Assembly: GCA_040754395.1 (NCBI GenBank)
Contig: JBFMCL010000013.1
Location: 21,643-85,642 of the forward strand
DNA from: Nitrospirota bacterium
Lineage (GTDB): Bacteria; Nitrospirota; Thermodesulfovibrionia; Thermodesulfovibrionales; SM23-35
Direction: 5' to 3'
Length of the DNA stretch: 64,000 bases
Shown here: positions 10,550-19,332 of the stretch, one piece after another
Position numbering within the stretch: position 1 is the first letter of the stretch
How the letters are laid out: every line of letters starts with the position of its first letter
The notes under the pieces: generated by a model
Told to the model about the DNA's origin: nothing
The model's input: only the letters and a program-made list of their open reading frames with translations
The model's database searches: none
Made by a program: the position numbers and the translations under genes

Positions 10550-12334
10550 ATGCGTACAGATCTTTCCGGTGTCCCCCACAAACCTGGCGTGTATATGTTC
10601 AGGAATGAACGCCAGAAGGTTCTCTACGTTGGAAAGGCAAAAAATCTCAGAAAACGTCTCCGCAGTTATTTCCAGAAAACCCCTGCACGTGATTCGCGGA
10701 AGAATTCTATGATGCAGGAGGTTCGCGACCTCAGCTATATAGTTACCGGGAATGAGCTCGAGGCATTTATTCTTGAAGCGAATCTCATCAAGCAGCATAA
10801 ACCCAGGTTTAACATAATTCTGAGGGATGACAAAAACTATCCTTATCTGAAGCTGACCGTCAATGAAAAGTGGCCGAGGCTTGAGGTTGTAAGAAAAATA
10901 GCCCGTGACGGGGCACTGTATTTCGGCCCATATATACCGGCAGGCTCAATGTGGGAAACACTTTCCTTCATCAGGAGGAATTTTCAGATAAGGGATTGTC
11001 GTTTTCCGCTTGATAAGCCGATGAGGCCATGCATCCAGCACCAGATGGGAAGATGTCATGCACCCTGTACGGGAAATATCAGCGAAGAGGAGTATGCAAA
11101 ACTCACGGAAGAGGTAAAACTTTTCCTGAGAGGAGAAAAAAAGGATCTGGTTGACGGGCTCAGACAGAGGATGACCAGACTCGCAGAAGAACAGAACTTC
11201 GAAGAGGCTGCAAAAATAAGGGACAGGATACGTGCGATCGAAAAGGCATGGGAAACGCAGAAGATTGTTGCTCCGGAACTTGGGGATATGGACGTGATAG
11301 GACATTACCGTGAAGGCGGCGATGTATCGTTTAACGTCTTTATTATAAGGAACGGTATCATGATCGGATCAAGGGAGTTTTTTTTGAAGGGCACTGAGGA
11401 TTTTTCGGAAAAAGAGATTATGCGTACCTTTCTCATGCAGTTCTATGCGAAAGAAATGATCCCTCCGCCGGAAATCGTGACACGCGTCATCCCGGCTGAA
11501 TCAAAATCACTTGCTGCATGGCTGAGCCAGCGCAGAGGAATGAAGGTCAGGATAACCTCTCCGGGGTACGGAAAGAAAAAAAAGCTTGTCGGAATGTCTT
11601 CCGATAATGCGGGTTTTATGCACAAGGCAAGGCAGGAAAAAAACACAGAAGCAGTACTGCATGATCTTGCGGGGAGACTTGGGATTTCGGAAACCCCTGA
11701 CGATATCGGGGCGTTCGATGTATCGAACATTTCAGGGGATGAAGCTGTGGGAGCATATGTTGTATGGTCAGGAGGGGATTTCCAGAAAGAGAGATACCGG
11801 AAGCTGAAGATAAAAACAGTCAGGGGAATTGATGACTATGCGATGATGGAAGAAATCATCGGGAGAATCACGGACAACCTGAAAGGCGATCTGCCCGACA
11901 TGATTCTTGTTGACGGGGGAAAAGGACACCTCGAAGTTGCCAGAAGGGTTCTCAGCAGATATGCCCCTTCCCGGAACAAGGCGGCAGAAATGGTTGCCGT
12001 AGCCAAAAACCCCGACAGGGCGTACCTTGCAGGATATGATGAACCGGTCAGTCTCGAGGATGGGAAACCGTCATCTCTTCTCCTGAAGAGCATTCGTGAT
12101 GAGGCGCACAGATTTGCTGTCGGTTTTCACAGAAAACTGAGGGAGAAAGGGCTTCTGCAATCCCCGCTTGAAAAGATACGGGGAATCGGCAGCAAGCGGA
12201 GGCTTGAACTTTTAAGGGTTTTTGGTAGTATAGAAGGTATCAGGCAGGCTTCTGCTGAAGACATCGCAAAGCTGAGGGGTTTTCACCAAAAACTTGCAGA
12301 GGACCTTCTGGATGAATTGAGAAGGAGAAGATGA
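10550..12334 (+). CDS. uvrC: Excinuclease ABC subunit C
   Basis: The nuclease of nucleotide excision repair, which cuts on both sides of a lesion after UvrAB loading. The N-terminal GIY-YIG domain (GVYMFRNERQKVLYVGKAKN, residues 13-32) makes the 3' cut. A UVR motif for UvrB binding is seen near 205-235 (RLAEEQNFEEAAKIRDRIRA). The RNase H-like domain (DVSNISGDEAVGAYVVW, VDGGKGHLEVA) makes the 5' cut, and C-terminal helix-hairpin-helix motifs (KIRGIGSKRRLELL) bind DNA. At 594 aa it is full length. The stop overlaps the next start by 4 bp. Confidence 0.98.
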   Translation: MRTDLSGVPHKPGVYMFRNERQKVLYVGKAKNLRKRLRSYFQKTPARDSRKNSMMQEVRDLSYIVTGNELEAFILEANLIKQHKPRFNIILRDDKNYPYLKLTVNEKWPRLEVVRKIARDGALYFGPYIPAGSMWETLSFIRRNFQIRDCRFPLDKPMRPCIQHQMGRCHAPCTGNISEEEYAKLTEEVKLFLRGEKKDLVDGLRQRMTRLAEEQNFEEAAKIRDRIRAIEKAWETQKIVAPELGDMDVIGHYREGGDVSFNVFIIRNGIMIGSREFFLKGTEDFSEKEIMRTFLMQFYAKEMIPPPEIVTRVIPAESKSLAAWLSQRRGMKVRITSPGYGKKKKLVGMSSDNAGFMHKARQEKNTEAVLHDLAGRLGISETPDDIGAFDVSNISGDEAVGAYVVWSGGDFQKERYRKLKIKTVRGIDDYAMMEEIIGRITDNLKGDLPDMILVDGGKGHLEVARRVLSRYAPSRNKAAEMVAVAKNPDRAYLAGYDEPVSLEDGKPSSLLLKSIRDEAHRFAVGFHRKLREKGLLQSPLEKIRGIGSKRRLELLRVFGSIEGIRQASAEDIAKLRGFHQKLAEDLLDELRRRR

Positions 12335-12906
12335 AAAAAACTGCAGTACTTGTTTTGCTCTTTCTGCTGGTTCCGGCATATCCAGTATCAGCGTATACCG
12401 TATATCTCAATAACGGATCGGTAATCACGGGTGTCAGCTCATATGCAGAGCAGGGAGAAAAGGTCATCATTAATTTTGATGCAGGTTCCGTAACGATCCT
12501 GAAAGGGGATATCGCAAGAATCGAAGGAAAGGAACTGACCGGAAAGATTACCGGTGTAGACGAGGAGCCGGAAAAACTGCAGCAAAGGGAGACCGATGAA
12601 CGCACGGGAACATCATATCAAAGACCTCAGTCAGTGGATGAAAAAAGTGCAAAAAAAAACACTCTGCTGAATAAACTGGATTCGGTTATCAATGATATAA
12701 AGGCTGTAAACGAGGAGGAGTCAAAGCTGGTTGCAGAGATAAACGAACGGCAGGGAAAGTCGTCCATTTATAATATCATTCAGCTCAAGCAGATGGAAAA
12801 GGATCTGGAACCGCTCTGGAGAAACCTTCGGGATGTGCAGCAGAAGAAATCAGAACTTGTGCAGAGGAGATACGACATCGAAGCTGAACTTAACTCGCTC
12901 CAGTAG
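12331..12906 (+). CDS. Exported coiled-coil protein of unknown function
   Basis: A 191-aa protein beginning MKKTAVLVLLFLLVPAYPVSA, a clear signal peptide. A short beta-rich domain follows (YTVYLNNGSVITGVSSYAEQ to GDIARIEGKE); such segments occur in small SH3-like or LSM-like secreted proteins. The C-terminal half (about 105-191) is heavily charged coiled coil (EEESKLVAEINERQ, QQKKSELVQRRYDIEAEL). The ATG overlaps the uvrC stop, so it is translated from the uvrC message despite being a cell-envelope protein. No named family was recognised. Confidence 0.75.
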   Translation: MKKTAVLVLLFLLVPAYPVSAYTVYLNNGSVITGVSSYAEQGEKVIINFDAGSVTILKGDIARIEGKELTGKITGVDEEPEKLQQRETDERTGTSYQRPQSVDEKSAKKNTLLNKLDSVINDIKAVNEEESKLVAEINERQGKSSIYNIIQLKQMEKDLEPLWRNLRDVQQKKSELVQRRYDIEAELNSLQ

Positions 12907-13065
12907 ACACTGCCTGCTTTCAGGGCAGGACATGACAACAGGTATACCGAAAAGCTCGTGAGACTTGCGCATTTCCGGAGCAGGGAATGCGGGACCTTTC
13001 CACGTGCTGTGCATGCCTGATGATACGGGTGCATCGATCCGTGAAAGGCTTTTTTCAGGAGGATT

Positions 13066-13998
13066 ATGAATATTTATATTTCTGGCTCACTCGCGTATGA
13101 CAGGATCATGAATTTCCCCGGAAAATTTTCTGATTACATTCTTCCGGACAAGATTCACATCCTTAACGTCTGTTTCAACGTCAACGGGATGTCAGAAAAA
13201 TTCGGTGGGACCGCAGGAAATGTCGCCTACTCGTTGAGCCTCATGGAGGAGAAGCCCCGCGTGATTGCAACAATCGGAAAGGATTACCGGAATTATTTTG
13301 AATGGTTGAAAGAAAACAATATTCCTCTTGACGGGATAAAGATCATTGAAGAAGAGTTTACTGCAGGAGCATATATTACGACTGATATGTCAGACAATCA
13401 GATCACGGGTTTCAATCCCGGAGCCATGAAGTACCCTTCTGGGTACCGCTTCAACAATGTGGATTCCGGTGACAGTGTAGTCCTGATAGCTCCCGGCAAT
13501 CTTCAGGACATGACCGGGTATGCAGAGGTCTGCAGGCAAAAGGGAATCGCCTTCATCTGCGACCCCGGACAATCACTCTCGAAGTGGGAAGGACAGGCTC
13601 TCAGGGATTGGCTGGACGGATCGATGATGCTGATATCGAATGATTATGAGCTGGAAGTGATAATGAAAATAACCGGACTGGACAAGAAAGCGCTTCTGGG
13701 TCTTGCCGGAATAATAATCACCACCCTTGGAGAAAAAGGTTCGCTCATTAGCACCGGCAACTATGATGAAGCAGTTCCTGCTGTGCGGGTTACAGAGGTT
13801 GTTGACCCGACCGGAGCAGGGGACGCATACCGGGCAGGACTTATAAAAGGGATTGCGTTGAAAAAGGATATCGCTGTTTCGGCACGGATGGGAGCTGTGG
13901 CAGCTACATATGCGATAGAGAAATACGGCACCCAGGAACATCGTTTTACCTGCGATGATTTCATCGGAAGATACAGGAGCAATTTCGGAGAGCTCTAA
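13066..13998 (+). CDS. PfkB-family carbohydrate/nucleoside kinase
   Basis: A ribokinase-fold kinase of 310 aa. The N-terminal signature GGTAGNVAYSLSLM and the C-terminal ATP/anion-hole motif DPTGAGDAYRAGLIKG, with the catalytic Asp, are intact. The pattern resembles the adenosine kinase-like branch of the family, but the substrate cannot be fixed from sequence. CAGGAGGATT just before the ATG is a good ribosome binding site. The next gene, 57 bp downstream, is also a phosphotransferase-type enzyme, so the two may form a small kinase operon. The 158 bp upstream of the gene carries no clear feature. Confidence 0.9.
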   Translation: MNIYISGSLAYDRIMNFPGKFSDYILPDKIHILNVCFNVNGMSEKFGGTAGNVAYSLSLMEEKPRVIATIGKDYRNYFEWLKENNIPLDGIKIIEEEFTAGAYITTDMSDNQITGFNPGAMKYPSGYRFNNVDSGDSVVLIAPGNLQDMTGYAEVCRQKGIAFICDPGQSLSKWEGQALRDWLDGSMMLISNDYELEVIMKITGLDKKALLGLAGIIITTLGEKGSLISTGNYDEAVPAVRVTEVVDPTGAGDAYRAGLIKGIALKKDIAVSARMGAVAATYAIEKYGTQEHRFTCDDFIGRYRSNFGEL

Positions 13999-14055
13999 CA
14001 GGAGTTTATCTTTTCTGTCAACTATACTGGGAAGTAATTCTCAAGAGATGTCACT

Positions 14056-15141
14056 ATGATCAATGAGGCCGCAGTTAGGGCATACCTTTTCCAGATATTT
14101 TCGGATGTGATGCATATGGAGGTTTCCAAGCTCGGATCAGGTGTCCAGGGGTCCGGGTTTCTCATAGAGATGCAAACGTCTTCAGGCATACGGTCGTATG
14201 TGGTAAAAACACTCATCCCGGAAGGACTTGGGCATGATTATCCTTCGGACAGGGCAGCTGTTTTTCTGCTTGACCTCGATGAGTACAAGAATCTTCCGGG
14301 GCATGTGAGGGCGGTTGATGTGCTGTCAGAGATGGAGGACGGTTCCATAAAATCCATCGGCGGAGGAAAGGAATATTATCTTTTGATGGAACGGGCAGAA
14401 GGGGCACATTATTTTCATGACCTTGCCGCGTATGCAAACAAGACGCACCTTGGAGACAGAGATAGACAAAGGATACACGCGATGGCCTCGTATCTGGCCG
14501 GAATTCATGCGGTAAAAAAAGATTCAAGGGCCCTTTATTGGAGAAAGCTGAGGGACACAGTCGGACATGGAGAGTGTCTGATGGGGGTATTTGACACCTA
14601 TCCTGACGGAACCCTGACATATGAAGACATGGCTGATGTCATAAAAAAATCGGTAGACTGGTATGCGAGACTGAAACCGAAATATGCAAGGCTCTCACAG
14701 ATACACGGGGATTTCCATCCCGGCAATATATGGTTTAAAGAAGCATATGGATCGCCTCTCACGCCCGGTGCAGAAAAGACTGGTGATACTGAATTCGTTC
14801 TTCTTGACAGAAGCAGGGGGCCGTGGGGTGAACCGGCGGATGATGTAACTGCACTCACGATAAATTATATTTTCTTCTCTATAAAACAGTATGGCGATAT
14901 AAGAGGAGCGTATCTTGAAGGGTTGGAGTTTTTTCTTGATGAATATATAAAGGAATCCGGAGATACGGATATGCCCGGAATTGTCGCGCCCTTTTTTGCC
15001 TTCCGCGGCGCCGTTGTCGCAAACCCCGTCTTCTATCCTGAGATTACACCAGAACAACGGACACGCATCTTCAGATTTGTCCACAGTGTACTTGATACCG
15101 AAAGATTTAAGATCGAAAACGTTAATGATTATCTGAAGTAA
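14056..15141 (+). CDS. Aminoglycoside phosphotransferase-like (APH) kinase
   Basis: A 361-aa protein of the APH/choline kinase fold. The Brenner catalytic loop IHGDFHPGNIWF (Asp, His, Asn) and a DFG-equivalent LLDRSRGPWGEPADDV are visible, and YVVKTL near residue 50 supplies the ATP-binding lysine. This family phosphorylates small hydroxylated substrates. An antibiotic-resistance role is not implied, because the context is housekeeping. It follows the PfkB kinase closely. In the metal-binding loop the usual DFD/DFE is LLDRSRG, which keeps the Asp. Confidence 0.85.
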   Translation: MINEAAVRAYLFQIFSDVMHMEVSKLGSGVQGSGFLIEMQTSSGIRSYVVKTLIPEGLGHDYPSDRAAVFLLDLDEYKNLPGHVRAVDVLSEMEDGSIKSIGGGKEYYLLMERAEGAHYFHDLAAYANKTHLGDRDRQRIHAMASYLAGIHAVKKDSRALYWRKLRDTVGHGECLMGVFDTYPDGTLTYEDMADVIKKSVDWYARLKPKYARLSQIHGDFHPGNIWFKEAYGSPLTPGAEKTGDTEFVLLDRSRGPWGEPADDVTALTINYIFFSIKQYGDIRGAYLEGLEFFLDEYIKESGDTDMPGIVAPFFAFRGAVVANPVFYPEITPEQRTRIFRFVHSVLDTERFKIENVNDYLK

Positions 15142-15246
15142 CGTGGGAATCCGTGTTTCCTGCTTTTCCTGATCCGGAAGCGGGAACTGAAACTTTTTCT
15201 CCGTATGTGCACACTTTGACCGAGTACATTGTATAATAGGAGCCTG

Positions 15247-15957
15247 ATGGATAACCAGTCCCCAAGAGAACGCAGGCAATTCAGGAGATACCCTTTCAGG
15301 GAAGATGTGCTGATTGACGGGATAATGCAGGCTTCGAGCATTGATATCAGTGAAGGCGGCATGTATCTCTGTGCAGTACAGCAATTCAATCAGGGAGATG
15401 CAATTGACGTAACAATACCCTTCAGAGGAGAGAAAATAAAAGTTAAGGCAAGGGTTCAGTATTTTCAGGCGGGTATCGGGATGGGTGTCATGTTTATCGA
15501 ATTGACCGAAGAGCAGAAGGCAAAGCTCCGGGGATTAATTGAGAGTATCACCGCAGAACCGGACACGATAAAAATCGAAAAAAAGATCCTTCTGATTGAA
15601 GATAACGAAAAACTGCGGAGCCAGCTGAAGAGCAGGCTTTCGTCGGAAGGATTCACTGTGAAAGAGGCATCTGACGGTATAGACGCGATGAGGAGCCTTG
15701 CTGAATTTTCTCCCGACCTCATAATCCTTGACTTGTTCATGGAAAAAATGGATGGGTTCAAAGTGCTTTCCATATTGAAATTGCACCCGATCTGGAAGGA
15801 TTTGCCGGTGATTGTCTGTTCGGGGCGCGGTACAGACGATGTCATCCGGAAGGTTATTGACGCGGGTGCGGATGAGTTTCTCAATAAAATGGTAACATCA
15901 CCCACGAAGTTAATTCAAGTCACTAAGGCTGTTTTACAGAGGAAACCGAAAGACTAA
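15247..15957 (+). CDS. PilZ domain-response regulator receiver fusion
   Basis: A protein of about 236 aa joining an N-terminal PilZ domain to a C-terminal receiver. PilZ binds cyclic di-GMP: RRQFRRYP supplies the RxxxR motif and IDISEGGMYL the D/NxSxxG motif. The receiver begins KKILLIEDNEKLRSQL, with the phosphoacceptor Asp in LIILDLFMEK and the conserved Lys in NKMVTSP. There is no DNA-binding or enzymatic output. The ATG at 15247 is preferred over an upstream TTG because AGGAG sits four bases before it. It can integrate phosphorylation and c-di-GMP, matching the diguanylate cyclase at 8.6 kb. Confidence 0.92.
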   Translation: MDNQSPRERRQFRRYPFREDVLIDGIMQASSIDISEGGMYLCAVQQFNQGDAIDVTIPFRGEKIKVKARVQYFQAGIGMGVMFIELTEEQKAKLRGLIESITAEPDTIKIEKKILLIEDNEKLRSQLKSRLSSEGFTVKEASDGIDAMRSLAEFSPDLIILDLFMEKMDGFKVLSILKLHPIWKDLPVIVCSGRGTDDVIRKVIDAGADEFLNKMVTSPTKLIQVTKAVLQRKPKD

Positions 15958-16009
15958 AGTGCCCCCCTGTACTGATTGATCAAAAAATCAGTGAATTATT
16001 CGACTACCA

Positions 16010-16189
16010 CAGATTACTCATGAAACGTGGAATAGCAGAAGAGATGCAGTATCATCGCTCATTCTCGGTCTGCGTTGCAGACCTCCGAGGTACAGAGTGT
16101 TCTTCGCTTTAAGGCATCGAACACTCTGTAAATCCGCGCTGATACCGCATCTCTTCTGCATTGAGTAAAAAATTTATGAATAATACAGG
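16010..16189 (+). repeat. Structured ~180-bp repeat element, copy A
   Basis: This non-coding block fills most of the gap between two convergent genes. Degenerate terminal inverted repeats are seen: CAGATTACTCATGAAA at 16010 and TTTATGAATAATACAGG at 16173-16189. Inside are a 20-bp stem with one mismatch (16035-16054 with 16140-16159), a hairpin (16067-16083, loop GTT) and a perfect 12-bp stem (16091-16102 with 16119-16130). It shares CTCATTCTCGGTC, AATCCGCGC and TTTATGAATAATA, in the same order, with the block at 44772-44955. A miniature inverted-repeat element or a REP-like repeat is the likeliest class. No target-site duplication was found. Confidence 0.65.
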
Positions 16190-16864
16190 CTAAGGCGAAA
16201 AACGTATGTATTTGTTCCAGCAGCTGAAAAGCTCTCCTGTTGCAATGACGTCACCGACGCAGTATTTGGCGATATCAAGACATCGTCCTGCCTTGTAGAG
16301 ATCTTTTATCTCATATCCGGTGATGCCGCTTTCCTTCGGGCTTTTTATGCCAAAGGCCCTGCACCACATATCGAGACTGAACCTTCTGCGGAAAGAACCA
16401 TAGAATGTAAGCTGGTCAAGAAGATCTATGTGTGCATCATTGTATCTCCCCGGCATCAAATCTTTTGTAGGTTTGATACTGTGTACGGCAGAGCGAATCA
16501 GGATAAAAGGACAGTCAAACCCCCTGCCATTGAATGTTATGATCTGATGATATTTTCTTACGATCTTCCAGAATTTCTCGAGGATATCCTTTTCTGTTCC
16601 TGTTTCATAGACAATGTTATCTTCTTCAAAGGGGAGGAGCGGCGCACCGGTAGTCTGAAAAAACGCATACCCTTTCTGCAGGTCAGGGTCAAATAGCCCT
16701 ATCGTAACTATTTCAGCTGTCAGCGGATACAAAGAGAGACGGTTCCTGATCTCTTCCTTCTCTTCTTCGGTCCCGGCATTCTTCATGAGGTATTCCTGTA
16801 CAGGTATCTCGAGAGATTCGAAATCCTTCCCGACGGTCTCAATGTCGAAGATTATCCTGGACAT
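16190..16864 (-). CDS. Predicted 3'-5' exonuclease of the PolB-like DnaQ superfamily
   Basis: A 224-aa DEDDy-type nuclease related to the exonuclease domain of family-B polymerases. Exo I is DIETVG near the N-terminus, Exo II is ITFNGRGFDCPFIL, and Exo III is AKYCVGDVIATGEL (YxxxD). A stand-alone exonuclease of this type is usually assigned to DNA repair or RNA processing, and the substrate is unknown. The open frame extends 18 codons upstream of the chosen ATG (16864), but MSRIIFDIET is the natural start and has AGGT upstream. It converges on the PilZ gene across repeat copy A. Confidence 0.88.
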   Translation of the reverse strand: MSRIIFDIETVGKDFESLEIPVQEYLMKNAGTEEEKEEIRNRLSLYPLTAEIVTIGLFDPDLQKGYAFFQTTGAPLLPFEEDNIVYETGTEKDILEKFWKIVRKYHQIITFNGRGFDCPFILIRSAVHSIKPTKDLMPGRYNDAHIDLLDQLTFYGSFRRRFSLDMWCRAFGIKSPKESGITGYEIKDLYKAGRCLDIAKYCVGDVIATGELFSCWNKYIRFSP

Positions 16865-17051
16865 AGTGATACCTATTATAACTATCCCTGTTTCTGAGTT
16901 TCCAGAAAAAAGTCCCAAAAACAGGATAGTTCACATAAGTGGATTCAGGAAATCCGGAAAAATTTCCCAAAACATCAAGAGTATCCTCATATAAGAAACT
17001 TTGACGCTTTCGCTGTCAGAAAACTTGCTGACATTATTCAAAAAAATCATC

Positions 17052-17067
17052 TGGCACAGATAATGCT
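17052..17067 (+). promoter_or_regulatory. Candidate sigma-54 promoter
   Basis: TGGCACAGATAATGCT keeps the -24 TGGCAC element exactly. The -12 element is ATGCT instead of TTGCW, with the required 10 bp between GG and GC. It lies about 63 bp upstream of the FecR/DUF6600 gene. An enhancer-binding activator is not seen nearby. Confidence 0.45.
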
Positions 17068-17129
17068 TAAAAATAGTGAGCGCCTGAATTGTATACCGAA
17101 AAACCTAATTCTCATAAGAGGAGGTATAC

Positions 17130-19205
17130 ATGAAAAAACAAATGATTATCTGTACAATGCTGTTTTTGCTGCTGTGCTTTGGTGTTCCTGCACATGCCGA
17201 TATTCTCGGAACAGCCCGTCTCAGTCTCATGCAGGGAGAAGTCCTTGTGCTTACCCAAGATACGGGAGATGAATGGATTGCTGCCTCAATCAATATGCCG
17301 TTAATGCCAGGGGACAGATTGTGGGTTCCTGAAGGAAGCAGGGCGGAAATCCAGTTTGACGGCGGCACGTATCTGCGCGCTGACAGCTTTACCGAAGTCG
17401 GTATTACCGGCATAAGGAGGGACAGAAGCGGGATCGTGATACAGGTGGCAATTCCCCAGGGAAAGATCTATGTGAGATACAGGGACTCCTCGGGAAGCAA
17501 TACGGTATTCCAGGCGGATACCCCATTGGTATCCGTTATGGCATACAGGTCATCGAAATTCGGAATTGATGTATACGAAAACGGCTATACCGAAGTTTCT
17601 TCGCTGGATGGAACCGTATTTGTAGAAAGCAAAAACGGTAATACAAGGCTAAGCGAAGGGCATATGCTTGCCGTTGGAGAGAACAGCTATGCACAGCTTT
17701 CTCCTTTACGGCCGAAGGATGACTGGGCAAGGTGGAACAGTACACGGGATACCAGGTTTGCGCGCGCTGTCAGTTCACGATATCTTCCTCCGGAGCTCGG
17801 TATCTACAGCTGTGATTTTGATGACCATGGCCGATGGACGTATATATCGCATTATGGATATGTGTGGGCTCCCTCTGTTGTTGTGACAAACTGGTCTCCA
17901 TATAGGTCAGGACGGTGGGTATGGCGTCATGGGGAATACGTCTGGATATCGTATGAACCATGGGGCTGGGTTCCCTATCATTACGGGAGATGGGCATTCA
18001 GGACAGGAACTGGATGGTTTTGGGTACCTCCTCCTGCGAATGCAGTAGTATGGACCCCCGGCCTCGTTGCCTGGATCTACACCCCGACATACGTCTCCTG
18101 GGTTCCTCTTGCCCCGGGGGAGATATACTACGGATACGGCAATTATGGTCCGCACAGCGTCAACCTGACAAAGGTCAATATCAAGAACGTGAATATCACA
18201 AACATCTACGTGAACGCAAGAGTGAAAAACGCGGTAACTGTTGTCAGCAGGGACACCTTCGTTACAGGAAAGAAGGTCAAGGTTATCAATGCCCCTGATA
18301 ATCCTTTTCTTGCCGGAATCAGGGGATTTCCCGGCAGACCTGACATTAAGCCGGTCAGGATAAGTGTCATGCCATATCCGGAACGGTCAGTGCCCGCAAA
18401 AATTTTGCCGGCACGGAAACTGACGGAAAAAGTCTGGGGATATGGAATGCATAAAAGGCCTGTTGCGATACAAGAGAATACCTCGGTATTCAAGAGGGGC
18501 AGCCCTGCGGTTCCGATGAAGATCGTGAAGACCAAGCGTCCAAAACAAATTGTTCCTCAGAAAAAGACGGGCACTGAGAGATCTGCTGTCAGAACAGATA
18601 TGCCCGGGAATCTGGGCCAGATGCAGAAAGGAAGAAACGGAAGTGCATATGATCAGAAGGGAGTGCCGGAAATACCTGTGGTGAAAAGGCAGATTCCGGA
18701 AAGGCCGGAGAAAGTGCCGAAAAAGCAGACAGGCAATGCAGCAACACAGGCACATGAACCAGGGAGTGTAATGGAACAGAAGCGAACAGCCGAACGACCG
18801 AAGTCTGCTCCAAAAGAAAGAACCGGGAACCCGTCATTACGGCAGCAAGAGCTGCGTACTCCCGGGATGCAGGGTGCTGTGCAGGAAAAGCGGAAAAGCG
18901 TACAAAAGGAACACATCGGCAGGCTGCCGGCAGGACAAGAGAAACGGGAGAAGCTGCAGGCGCAGATGAAGACCCGGGAACACGCAAAAACAGTACGGGG
19001 AGGAAGGACGATGCCGCAATCTGTACAGCAGGGAGGAATGGGACTGCAGCTCCAGAAGAAGCCAAAAGAAACGCCTTCTGGTAGTTCAGCCAGAGACGGA
19101 GGCGGATATTTTTCTCACGGGAAAGGACAGGGCACAGAAGAAGAGAAGACGGTGGAGAATCTTTTCAAACCAGGGAAGAATACGGCCAATTTTCTTCCTC
19201 GGTGA
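17130..19205 (+). CDS. FecR-domain/DUF6600 exported protein with long Lys/Gln/Pro-rich tail
   Basis: A 691-aa exported protein. The signal peptide MKKQMIICTMLFLLLCFG ends near AHA. A FecR-like domain covers about 25-200 (LSLMQGEVLVL, WVPEGSRAEIQFDGGTYL). The DUF6600 region follows at about 210-340, with repeated aromatic motifs such as WISYEPWGWVPYHYGRW and GWFWVPP. From about residue 420 to the end the protein is low-complexity, rich in Lys, Gln, Pro, Glu and Arg, and probably disordered. AGAGGAGG lies seven bases before the ATG. The role is unknown; it is likely a cell-surface or periplasmic structural protein. A second FecR protein lies at 37188. Confidence 0.85.
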   Translation: MKKQMIICTMLFLLLCFGVPAHADILGTARLSLMQGEVLVLTQDTGDEWIAASINMPLMPGDRLWVPEGSRAEIQFDGGTYLRADSFTEVGITGIRRDRSGIVIQVAIPQGKIYVRYRDSSGSNTVFQADTPLVSVMAYRSSKFGIDVYENGYTEVSSLDGTVFVESKNGNTRLSEGHMLAVGENSYAQLSPLRPKDDWARWNSTRDTRFARAVSSRYLPPELGIYSCDFDDHGRWTYISHYGYVWAPSVVVTNWSPYRSGRWVWRHGEYVWISYEPWGWVPYHYGRWAFRTGTGWFWVPPPANAVVWTPGLVAWIYTPTYVSWVPLAPGEIYYGYGNYGPHSVNLTKVNIKNVNITNIYVNARVKNAVTVVSRDTFVTGKKVKVINAPDNPFLAGIRGFPGRPDIKPVRISVMPYPERSVPAKILPARKLTEKVWGYGMHKRPVAIQENTSVFKRGSPAVPMKIVKTKRPKQIVPQKKTGTERSAVRTDMPGNLGQMQKGRNGSAYDQKGVPEIPVVKRQIPERPEKVPKKQTGNAATQAHEPGSVMEQKRTAERPKSAPKERTGNPSLRQQELRTPGMQGAVQEKRKSVQKEHIGRLPAGQEKREKLQAQMKTREHAKTVRGGRTMPQSVQQGGMGLQLQKKPKETPSGSSARDGGGYFSHGKGQGTEEEKTVENLFKPGKNTANFLPR

Positions 19206-19266
19206 GAGACACTCGTACGGAATAAAAGGTATTGTGATAACGTGAAAACGCATAGTAAAAACCATG

Positions 19267-19327
19267 TGCACGGGGTATCATCCCCCGTGCATATCTGCAG
19301 CCCCTTTGCCTGCATACCATGCAGGCA
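19267..19327. terminator. Two strong hairpins between convergent genes
   Basis: Hairpin 1 pairs TGCACGGGG (19267-19275) with CCCCGTGCA (19283-19291). Hairpin 2 pairs TGCCTGCAT (19307-19315) with ATGCAGGCA (19319-19327) across a 3-base loop, ending 5 bp from the nitroreductase stop. Neither has a clear U-run, so termination is inferred from strength and position. Confidence 0.5.
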
Positions 19328-19332
19328 TGCAG

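Noticed and set aside
14056..15141. Antibiotic-resistance gene
   Set aside because: The APH fold is shared by many metabolic kinases; context gives no sign of resistance or mobility.
15232..15237. TATAAT just before the PilZ-receiver start
   Set aside because: It lies only 9 bp before the ATG, so a transcript from it would lack the AGGAG site; no -35 fits.
15971..15992. ACTGATT...AATCAGT hairpin as terminator of the PilZ gene
   Set aside because: Seven-bp AT-rich stem without a T-run; too weak to call.
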